Below, piece by piece: positions 29,709 through 36,790 of a stretch of 64,000 bases of DNA (positions within the stretch are counted from its first letter, which is position 1; every line of letters starts with the position of its first letter). The stretch comes from Citrobacter sp. Awk 4 (GTDB taxonomy: Bacteria > Pseudomonadota > Gammaproteobacteria > Enterobacterales > Enterobacteriaceae): assembly GCF_028069725.1 (NCBI RefSeq), contig NZ_JANEWG010000004.1, forward strand, positions 62,001 to 126,000, given 5' to 3'. Position numbers and translations under genes: made by a program. The notes beneath the pieces were generated by a model that was not told the origin of the DNA, ran no database searches, and saw only the letters and a list, made by a program, of their open reading frames with translations.

Positions 29709-30721
29709 AAATTCTGGTGACCGGCGCAACCAGCGGCCTCGGACGCAACGCGACGCACTATTTGCTGGAAAACGGTCATCAGGTTGTGGCGACAGGACGT
29801 AATCGACGGGTGGGCGAACAACTGGCGCAGGCAGGGGCGCATTTTGTCCCCCTGGATCTGACGCAAGCCCATCAAAATGATTGCATCCGGTTAATGACGG
29901 ACTGCGACGCGGTATGGCACTGTGCCGCCAAATCCTCGCCCTGGGGCAAACAGGCCGAATTTTTCCTCGCCAATGTGCAGGCAACACGTCTGTTGGCGCA
30001 GGCCGCTGGGCGCGCCCGGATACCGCGCTTTATCCATATTTCGACCCCCGCAGTCTACTTTGATTTTCAGCATCATTACGTGCTGACGGAAAACTATCGT
30101 GCGCGCGCTTTTTCCAGCCATTACGCCCGCAGCAAATTTCAGGCGGAGCAGGAGATTAACGGCGCAGTCACCCGTTTTCCTGCCACTACCTTTGTCCTGT
30201 TGCGCCCTCGCGGGTTGTTTGGCCCGCATGATAACGTCATTGTTCCACGCATTTTGCAGCAACTGCAGCGTAGCGGTGGGGTGTTGCGTCTGCCGCGCGG
30301 CGGCGAGACGCTACTGGATTTAACCTTTGTACAAAACGTGGTGCATGCAATGGAACTGGCGACACGTCAGCCGGGGCTGTGTTCCGGTAGCGTGTATAAC
30401 GTGACGAACCATCAGCCGCAGCGACTGGTCGATATGCTGGAGGCGCTACTGCATCAACAACTGCAACTGAATTATCGCGTTAAAGACGTGCCCTGGCCGC
30501 TGTTGTCACTGGTCGCGCGCGGGATGGAACTGGCAGGGCAATGCCTTGACAGGGAGCCTCCCGTTACCCGCTACAGTGCGGGAACACTCAGTTTTGATAT
30601 GACGTTGAGTACGGAAAAAGCAATCAATGAACTGGGATATCGACCCCGATTTTCGATGGTGGAAGGGATCGCATTAACCGGTGAGTGGCTGAGGGCACAT
30701 GGCAAAAATCAGCGAATTTGA
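29705..30721 (+). CDS. Extended SDR, OleD/3-beta-HSD-like reductase
   Basis: A 338-residue NAD(P)-dependent extended short-chain dehydrogenase. The Rossmann motif GATSGLG is at residues 7-13 and the catalytic Tyr/Lys are Y140 and K144 in HYARSK. The segment AAKSSPWG before the active site resembles the AAKxxxWG region of OleD and 3-beta-hydroxysteroid dehydrogenases, which reduce beta-keto groups; this fits a product of the preceding ketosynthase. The start overlaps the ketosynthase stop and the 3' end overlaps the next gene by 23 bases, so translation is likely coupled. The substrate is inferred only. Confidence 0.87.
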   Translation: MKILVTGATSGLGRNATHYLLENGHQVVATGRNRRVGEQLAQAGAHFVPLDLTQAHQNDCIRLMTDCDAVWHCAAKSSPWGKQAEFFLANVQATRLLAQAAGRARIPRFIHISTPAVYFDFQHHYVLTENYRARAFSSHYARSKFQAEQEINGAVTRFPATTFVLLRPRGLFGPHDNVIVPRILQQLQRSGGVLRLPRGGETLLDLTFVQNVVHAMELATRQPGLCSGSVYNVTNHQPQRLVDMLEALLHQQLQLNYRVKDVPWPLLSLVARGMELAGQCLDREPPVTRYSAGTLSFDMTLSTEKAINELGYRPRFSMVEGIALTGEWLRAHGKNQRI

Positions 30722-31505
30722 CACAGGTTACTGCACCCACATTGGCTGTATGGCGGTAAAAGGTGCCGGATTGCGGGTGTGTAAATTTCCCGCTCGCGCC
30801 TGGCTGTTGGAGGTCGGCGATCGTCGCTGGCTATGGGATACGGGCTATTCTTCGTGGTTTGAACGCTACACCCGTTCCGGCATTTTTCGCATTTACCGCC
30901 ATCTTACCCCGGTCTATTTCGACGAGAAGCTATCGTTAGTGAATCAACTGGATGCGCACGGGCTGGCGGGTAAGGATATCGACGGCATCATTCTTTCGCA
31001 CTTTCATGCCGATCATATTGCCGGGTTGCGTGATTTTCCGGATGTTGCCTGTATCTGTTCTGGTGAGGGCTGGCGGCATGTCCGCACACTACGGGGTCTG
31101 GCGGCGCTACGCGAAGCGTTTATTCCGGAGTTGATCCCCTCTGATTTTGAATCCTCATTACGCTTTATTGAAAGTTTCGCCCCCCTCACGCTCCCCTTTG
31201 CACTGGCACCGTTTGAACGGGGCTATCTGCTGCCCGACAGCGACGGGCAAATCATCCTGGTCGATCTCCCTGGGCATGCGGCGGGTCACATCGGTGCCTT
31301 TGTATTGACGGATGAAGGCTGGGTACTGCTGGCAGGCGATGCCGCGTGGGCTCCGGCTAACTATCAGGAGCTGCGCGGTCCGTCGCGACTGGCTAATCTG
31401 GTGCTGGCCGATTCTGCCGTTTACTGGCGCACTCTTGAAAAAATGAACCAGCTATGGCGTGCGGGTGAAGTGACAATTCGTTTGTGTCACGAGGGGGATT
31501 TGTGA
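30699..31505 (+). CDS. Metallo-beta-lactamase-fold hydrolase
   Basis: A 268-residue hydrolase. The metal motif HFHADH is complete (H101, H103, D105, H106), followed by the third-ligand region GHAAGHIG, the bridging Asp in LLAGDAAW, and a last His in RLCHEGDL. The order matches the lactonase/glyoxalase II branch, so a lactone or thioester may be its substrate. There is no signal peptide, so it acts in the cytoplasm. It overlaps the previous gene by 23 bases and the next start by four (GTGA). In the pathway it might release or proofread acyl intermediates; this is inference. Confidence 0.87.
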   Translation: MAKISEFDTGYCTHIGCMAVKGAGLRVCKFPARAWLLEVGDRRWLWDTGYSSWFERYTRSGIFRIYRHLTPVYFDEKLSLVNQLDAHGLAGKDIDGIILSHFHADHIAGLRDFPDVACICSGEGWRHVRTLRGLAALREAFIPELIPSDFESSLRFIESFAPLTLPFALAPFERGYLLPDSDGQIILVDLPGHAAGHIGAFVLTDEGWVLLAGDAAWAPANYQELRGPSRLANLVLADSAVYWRTLEKMNQLWRAGEVTIRLCHEGDL

Positions 31506-32788
31506 CCCCATTGATGACGCTGTGGCGATATTTTCGTACTCGCCAGCTACGCTTTACCGAACGCGAGAAACTGGAGGCGTGGCAGGAAAAAAAACTGCGC
31601 GCGTTTCGGCGTCGGGTGTTGATCAACAGTCCGTGGTTCCGGCGCTGGATCTCGCTGCCGTTTGAGCAATGGCCGCTGATGGATAAAGCGCTGATGATGA
31701 CCCATTTTGATGAGATGAACACGGCGGGTTTGCGCCAACATGAGCTGATGGCGTGTGCGTTGGACAGCGAGCGTAGCCGTGATTTTAAGCCGAAGGTAGG
31801 CCGGTTCAGCGTTGGGTTGTCGTCGGGCAGTTCTGGCAGACGCGGGTTGTTTGTTGTCAGCCCACAGGAGCAACAAATTTGGGCTGCGGGCATACTGGCG
31901 AAAGCGCTGCCAGATGGCCTGTTTGCCGGAGAGCGCGTCGCGCTATTTCTGCGGGCAGATAACCATCTCTATCACAGCGTCAACAACCGCTGGCTAAGCC
32001 TGGTGTTCTACGATCTGTTTGCGCCGTTTCGACAGCAGTTGCCGTGCCTTGAACAGCAATCACCTACGCTGATTGTCGCACCTGCTCAGGTATTGCGTGC
32101 GCTGGCGCTGGCGGTGATGGCGGGGGAGTTGTCGCTGAACGTCAAAAAGGTCATTTCCGTGGCGGAAGTGCTGGAAGCGCAGGATCGTGACCTGTTGCAA
32201 CGCGTGTTTGGCGAAGTGGGGGAAATCTATCAGGCCACTGAAGGCTTTCTTGCCGCAACCTGTCGTTGTGGCACGCTGCATCTGAATGAAGAGTTTCTTT
32301 ATATCGAGCCAGAGTGGCTGGATGAGCGGCGATTTGTCCCGATTATTACCGATTTTACCCGCACCACGCAGCCGATTGTGCGCTACCGACTGGATGATGT
32401 GTTGGTCGCCAGCGATAAGCCTTGTGCGTGTGGCAGTGCGACGCGCGCGCTTGAACGTATTGAAGGGCGTCAGGATGACCAACTGTTACTGCCGGGTTGC
32501 GACGGGCGCGCGCAGATAGTGTTTGCCGACCCCTGTAGCCGCGTGCTGGCGCAGATGTTGCCGTTGACGGCGGATTATCGGCTGGTGCAAACCACGGCCA
32601 GCCATCTCCAGTTGATGGCAAATTGCGACCAGACTCTGATAGAACAGTGCCGTATTTCACTGGAGCGACTGTTTGTTCGTCAGGGCATCGACATTTCACG
32701 TCTGGCCTGGTCGCTAATATCGCAAACCCCGCCGACGCAGTTTGACAGTAAACGTCGGCGAATTATTTGCCAGTGGAGAAGGGAATGA
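31502..32788 (+). CDS. Adenylate-forming ligase (F390 synthetase/PaaK-like)
   Basis: A 428-residue member of the PaaK/CapK-like adenylate-forming group, shorter than typical acyl-CoA synthetases. The ATP loop is SSGSSGRRG (about residue 107), the acyl/adenylate motif YQATEGF, and the later RYRLDDV; a CACGSATRALERIEGR stretch leads into the C-terminal lobe. The GTG start at 31502 has GAGGGGG six bases upstream and overlaps the hydrolase stop as GTGA; an in-frame GTG at 31484 is less likely. It should activate a carboxylate as an adenylate and may pass it to CoA or to another nucleophile. The substrate is unknown. Confidence 0.85.
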   Translation: MTPLMTLWRYFRTRQLRFTEREKLEAWQEKKLRAFRRRVLINSPWFRRWISLPFEQWPLMDKALMMTHFDEMNTAGLRQHELMACALDSERSRDFKPKVGRFSVGLSSGSSGRRGLFVVSPQEQQIWAAGILAKALPDGLFAGERVALFLRADNHLYHSVNNRWLSLVFYDLFAPFRQQLPCLEQQSPTLIVAPAQVLRALALAVMAGELSLNVKKVISVAEVLEAQDRDLLQRVFGEVGEIYQATEGFLAATCRCGTLHLNEEFLYIEPEWLDERRFVPIITDFTRTTQPIVRYRLDDVLVASDKPCACGSATRALERIEGRQDDQLLLPGCDGRAQIVFADPCSRVLAQMLPLTADYRLVQTTASHLQLMANCDQTLIEQCRISLERLFVRQGIDISRLAWSLISQTPPTQFDSKRRRIICQWRRE

Positions 32789-32856
32789 AACTGACTGCAC
32801 GCTGTTTGCCCGCTTGTCGTGAAGCGCGTTATCACACGACGGGAGCGCGAGGGTGA
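32785..32856 (+). CDS. Possible 23-residue coupled small protein
   Basis: A short reading frame (MKLTARCLPACREARYHTTG plus three residues) starts at an ATG overlapping the ligase stop as ATGA and ends in a TGA overlapping the GTG start of the next gene as GTGA. GGAG lies six bases before its ATG. Double coupling of this precision, in a cluster where nearly every junction overlaps, suggests it is translated, either as a functional peptide or simply to carry ribosomes across the gap. It has two cysteines and a net positive charge and no membrane segment. No family is recognised. Confidence 0.45.
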   Translation: MKLTARCLPACREARYHTTGARG

Positions 32857-33824
32857 AAATATTGCTGACCGGCGCATCGGGGTTTATCGGCAGCACGTTT
32901 CTGCGCCGATTTGCTGACTGTGCCGATCTCGAACTCTGCGGCGTCGGACGGCGAGCGGAAAACGACTTTCCCCCCACGGTACGCTATCAAGCGCTGTCAC
33001 TGGAGAGGCTTACGCAACTCAACTTCGTGCCCGATGTGGTCATCCACGCCGCAGGCAGAACCTCGCCCTGGGGAACGTCGCAGGAGTATGAACGCGACAA
33101 TGTTGAAACGACCCGGCAGGTGATCGACTTTTGCAATCAACACGGTTTTCCCCGCTTGATTTTGCTGTCGAGTGCTGCGGTCTACTATCGCTTTGCCCAT
33201 CAATTCAACTTGCGTGAGAGTGAGGCGTCCGGGGCGGCGTTTACCAGTGAGTATGGCCGTAGTAAGTATCAGGCGGAAGCGTTAGTGAAGGCGTATCGTG
33301 GTGAGAAAACGATTTTTCGCCCATGCGCAGTGTTCGGCGCGGGCGACCGGTTACTGTTCCCGCCACTGCTGAGCGCAGCCAGAAAAAGACAACTGGTCAG
33401 ATTGCGCAATGACATCACGCCAGCGCAGGCTGAGATTATGCCTGTTGGAATGCTGTGTGATTATCTGCTGCGGGCGGCTCGCCATCCTCAATTGAGGCAC
33501 TGCTATAACATTTCGGCGGGACAACCGGTGGAGACGGCCGCATTTTTGGATGATGTGCTGAAGCAACTGGATCTGCCGTTACCTGTAAAAAAGGTGCATC
33601 CCGGAACCGCGTTGCGCGTTGCGGGGGCGCTGGAGTGGTTATGGCGCTGGCTGCCACTGGCGGGGGAACCGCCGATTACCTGTTTTGGCGTTGCGGTGTT
33701 TAGCTATTCCGCCACGCTGGATATCACGGCGATGTGCGAGGATTTTGGCGCGCCAAACGTCGATCTTCGCTATTGCGTGCAGGACTTTTTACAACATTAT
33801 CGGACGATGAACGGATGCTGCTGA
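32853..33824 (+). CDS. Second extended SDR (NAD-dependent epimerase/dehydratase family)
   Basis: A 323-residue extended SDR that starts with GTG, in a 4-base overlap with the small frame before it. Rossmann motif GASGFIG is at 7-13; Y134 and K138 form the YGRSK active site. It shares the SPWG element with the first SDR of the cluster (here AAGRTSPWG), so the two are probably paralogues acting at different steps. It may act on a nucleotide sugar or on the lipid intermediate; the sequence does not settle this. Its 3' end overlaps the next gene by ten bases. Confidence 0.85.
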   Translation: MKILLTGASGFIGSTFLRRFADCADLELCGVGRRAENDFPPTVRYQALSLERLTQLNFVPDVVIHAAGRTSPWGTSQEYERDNVETTRQVIDFCNQHGFPRLILLSSAAVYYRFAHQFNLRESEASGAAFTSEYGRSKYQAEALVKAYRGEKTIFRPCAVFGAGDRLLFPPLLSAARKRQLVRLRNDITPAQAEIMPVGMLCDYLLRAARHPQLRHCYNISAGQPVETAAFLDDVLKQLDLPLPVKKVHPGTALRVAGALEWLWRWLPLAGEPPITCFGVAVFSYSATLDITAMCEDFGAPNVDLRYCVQDFLQHYRTMNGCC

Positions 33825-34939
33825 TTGCTCTCCTCTGGCTGTTTATTCTGCTGTTTAAGCTCTTTTTTGCGCTCAGGATCCTGCGTGCTGCGCATCGCCA
33901 GTGTAGTGGTGATTTGCATGCGGTAACGATCATGCAGCCCATCCTTAGCGGCGATCCGGCGCTGGAAAGCGTTCTGGCTTCGACGGTGGGGCAGTTGCGC
34001 GGCGCGGAATTTCTCTGGTTGATTGACGATGACGACGTAGCGGCCTTGCAGGTAACGCGGCGGTTGCAATTACGCTATCCCCAGCAGCATATTACGATTC
34101 TTTCCTATCCTCAGGCGCCAGAAGGCGTTAATCCCAAGCTGTTTAAGCTGGAGCAGGCGAGGGCGCAGGTTACACGTGAGGTGATCCTGGTGCTGGATGA
34201 TGACGCGGTATTGAGTGCGGAGTCATTGTGCAACATGTTGGATGCGTTGACGGAGAGCACGCTGGTGACGGCGCTGCCCTGGTATTATGCGGCGGATAAT
34301 TCACCTTCCCGTCTGCTGGCGCAGTTTGTTAACGACAACGCCTCGCTGACCTATTTACCGCTGCTCCCTTTCTCGCCGCCACTGACGCTAAACGGGATGT
34401 GTTATGCCATTCGCGGAGAAACGCTGGAACGTGTTGGCGGTTTTGCGCCAGTGCTCCGTCATCTGACGGACGATCTGGCGATGGCGACATTGTTAACCCG
34501 TCATGGCGTGCGTATTGTGCAGTCCGTTGCGCCAGTGCGGGTGCAGACCAGCATTGCTGACGCTAAAGGCTATTTCCGCCAAATGCATCGCTGGTTCTTG
34601 TTTGCCACGCTGCTGATGCGTGAAAAAAGCGCGGCAATCAATCTGACCATTTTTCTGCTGCAGGGTCTGCACCCGTTGCTGCTGTGGGCGTTGTTGATTC
34701 TGGCCTTTGGCGGTACGGCGCAATGTGCTCTGCTGTTGGGCGTCTTCGTGATACGCCATCTGGCGCTGCGTTACGTTCAGCGCGCGGTTGCGGCGGAGAT
34801 CCCCTCGCATCCGTTCTTGTCATTGCTCTCCGAGTTACTACAACCTTTCCATTTGCTGAATGCGCTGGGGAACCGGACGATTTACTGGCGCTCTCGTCGC
34901 TACCGTATTTTCAGCAACGATTGTTTTACGTCGCGATGA
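33815..34939 (+). CDS. Membrane glycosyltransferase, GT2/GT21 (HpnI/ceramide glucosyltransferase-like)
   Basis: A 374-residue inverting glycosyltransferase with a membrane anchor at residues 1-22 and two or more segments after residue 275. The motifs of processive or lipid-acting GT-A enzymes appear: DDDD (71-74), LDDDA (127-131), the base aspartates in LTDDLA (219-220), and QMHRW (256-260). This layout is that of ceramide glucosyltransferases and hopanoid HpnI, so a lipid acceptor at the inner face of the inner membrane is likely. The ATG at 33815 overlaps the upstream gene by ten bases; the stop overlaps the next start as ATGA. Confidence 0.85.
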   Translation: MLLIALLWLFILLFKLFFALRILRAAHRQCSGDLHAVTIMQPILSGDPALESVLASTVGQLRGAEFLWLIDDDDVAALQVTRRLQLRYPQQHITILSYPQAPEGVNPKLFKLEQARAQVTREVILVLDDDAVLSAESLCNMLDALTESTLVTALPWYYAADNSPSRLLAQFVNDNASLTYLPLLPFSPPLTLNGMCYAIRGETLERVGGFAPVLRHLTDDLAMATLLTRHGVRIVQSVAPVRVQTSIADAKGYFRQMHRWFLFATLLMREKSAAINLTIFLLQGLHPLLLWALLILAFGGTAQCALLLGVFVIRHLALRYVQRAVAAEIPSHPFLSLLSELLQPFHLLNALGNRTIYWRSRRYRIFSNDCFTSR

Positions 34940-35502
34940 GAAAACCAGATTTGCAGATTGCCTATATTACCGGTCGCAGCCGCCGGGATAACGGGGCGCT
35001 CAGTCCCTCGCAGGCGGCGTTTATACAGCAGGTTGTCGGCCATCATCAGCAGGTTACGGTGAATTTTCCGTGGACCGCACAGTCCGCGCCGTGGCTGGCG
35101 ACCGGCCTGCTGCGCGCCAGTGTTAACAATGCGCGGGAATATCTTGGCGCACAGCGCGTCAGCTTTGCGCTGCGCTATCGCCAGCAGGCGCTGGAGATGC
35201 TGGCGTCAGCAAATCATACGCTGTTGCTTTCCGGCAGTTGTGGACTGGAGTTATTTAACCAACTGCACTTACCGCAGGAGTGGCTGGCGCGCGTCAGCGT
35301 GTTTGCTTTTGGCCCGGTGGCGAGCCGCCGACCGGACTGTCATCACCTGCTGGTACAAGGCGATCAGGACTGGATATCACGCTGCTGGTTTCGCCAGGCA
35401 GACCAACGCATTACCTGCGGTCATATGAATTATCTTGCCCAGCCGCAACTGACGGCGCTGTGTCAGCGCTTTATTGATGATATTGGCAAGCAAGGAGCGT
35501 AG
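34936..35502 (+). CDS. Small alpha/beta-hydrolase-like protein
   Basis: A 188-residue protein whose ATG overlaps the glycosyltransferase stop (ATGA). A reading frame extends upstream to 34684 but only inside that gene. A short alpha/beta-hydrolase pattern can be made out: a nucleophile elbow LLLSGSCG (S101 or C102), an Asp after a beta strand (QGDQDW, D143/D145) and a late His (CGHMNYL, H163). The lid found in most family members seems absent. It could be a thioesterase or lipase acting on the cluster product. The assignment is by pattern only. Confidence 0.65.
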   Translation: MRKPDLQIAYITGRSRRDNGALSPSQAAFIQQVVGHHQQVTVNFPWTAQSAPWLATGLLRASVNNAREYLGAQRVSFALRYRQQALEMLASANHTLLLSGSCGLELFNQLHLPQEWLARVSVFAFGPVASRRPDCHHLLVQGDQDWISRCWFRQADQRITCGHMNYLAQPQLTALCQRFIDDIGKQGA

Positions 35503-36711
35503 ATGCAGCGTTTATTTGATCTGATCCCTGCGGGGGTTACCCGCATTGATTTGCTGGCACCGCCGTTTTCCGGCCATTTACATCCGGTGCTGGCGATGGG
35601 ACGGGCGCTATCCAAACGCTATCAGGTGCGCATTATCAGCACGCAAGGCGTTGCCTCTTCGGTGGCGGCGGCGGGGCTGATGGGGCTGTCTCTGCCTGGC
35701 GATTACGATACGCCGCTGTTGGGGGTTGTGAATCCGCAATATGCGGTAGGTTCTCATCCGCTGCGGCTGTATCGGCAGTTTCGCCATGTGGTGGGGTTAC
35801 TGAAAAATTTCGCCGATGAACTGGAACAATTGTGGCGGCAAGAAGGCACGCCCGATCTGGCGATAGCGGACTTTACACTGCCCATTGTCGGCGAGGTCTG
35901 TCGTCGGTTGGATGTCCCGTGGTGGAGCAGCCTGCCATCACCCTGTGTGCTGGAAACTCCTGATGGCGTCCCTGCATACTGCGGTGGGTTAATGCCCGCG
36001 CATAACGCGATTCAGCATATATGGCATGCCTTTCACCGTAAAAAAGTGCGACTGTTCAAACAGACCGTGTTCTGGCTGTTTCGCGACGTTATTCGCCAGA
36101 CCGGTATCACGCATCTGTATCGACAAGACGGCAGCGAAAGCGCTTACTCGCCGCTACGTATACTGGCGCTCAGCGAAGAAACATTCGAATTCCCGCGCCG
36201 CTGGCCATCTGCGGTCAGCTTTATCGGTCCGGCACTCTACACACCGCCATCACCAAGCGCTGCGCCGCCATTTGAAACGGATAAACGCCATGTGCTGGTG
36301 ACGCTCGGCACGCATCTGGACTGGCATAAAGATGCGGTAATGCAAGCCGTTATCGCGTTGGCGAGCACGTTGCCTGAGTGGGTTTTTCATTTCACCGATG
36401 GGCATCAGGCCGTCGCGGAACAACAGCGGCAGGAGAATGTTTATCGTGTATCCTGGGTAAACTACGATAACTGGCTGACGCACTATGATGCGGTCATTCA
36501 TCATGGCGGTGCCGGAATTATGTGGCATTGCTTGCAAAAGAATATTCCGGCGCTGGTATATCCGGTGGACTACGACCAGTTTGATCATGCTGCGCGGCTG
36601 GCATGGCGTGGAAAAGGGGTTTGGATTAAGGGCGGATTAAAAGGACTGGAAAAAGCGGCACCGTTGTTAATGGCGTTGGTTTATGCAAGTGGTTCAGAAT
36701 TTCGACAATAA
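35503..36711 (+). CDS. UGT-like glycosyltransferase (GT1, GT-B fold)
   Basis: A 402-residue GT-B enzyme of the UDP-glycosyltransferase family. The N-terminal acceptor half begins APPFSGHLHPVLAMGRAL, and the C-terminal donor half carries LVTLGTH and the sugar-nucleotide signature HHGGAGIMWHCLQKNIP followed by PVDYDQFDHA. No membrane segment is obvious. It follows the previous stop directly (TAGATG). It should add a sugar to a hydrophobic aglycone; with the GT21-like enzyme it would give a di- or polyglycosylated product. Last gene of the cluster. Confidence 0.88.
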   Translation: MQRLFDLIPAGVTRIDLLAPPFSGHLHPVLAMGRALSKRYQVRIISTQGVASSVAAAGLMGLSLPGDYDTPLLGVVNPQYAVGSHPLRLYRQFRHVVGLLKNFADELEQLWRQEGTPDLAIADFTLPIVGEVCRRLDVPWWSSLPSPCVLETPDGVPAYCGGLMPAHNAIQHIWHAFHRKKVRLFKQTVFWLFRDVIRQTGITHLYRQDGSESAYSPLRILALSEETFEFPRRWPSAVSFIGPALYTPPSPSAAPPFETDKRHVLVTLGTHLDWHKDAVMQAVIALASTLPEWVFHFTDGHQAVAEQQRQENVYRVSWVNYDNWLTHYDAVIHHGGAGIMWHCLQKNIPALVYPVDYDQFDHAARLAWRGKGVWIKGGLKGLEKAAPLLMALVYASGSEFRQ

Positions 36712-36790
36712 ATCCAACAAAACTGGCCTGGATTACGATTGACTAAACTGTATGAAAGCCTTTAATTATTAGCCTGTTATAAGGAATGCT

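Noticed and set aside
34684-34935. Long N-terminal extension of the alpha/beta-hydrolase-like protein
   Set aside because: It lies wholly inside the glycosyltransferase gene in another frame; the ATGA overlap at 34936 gives the better start.
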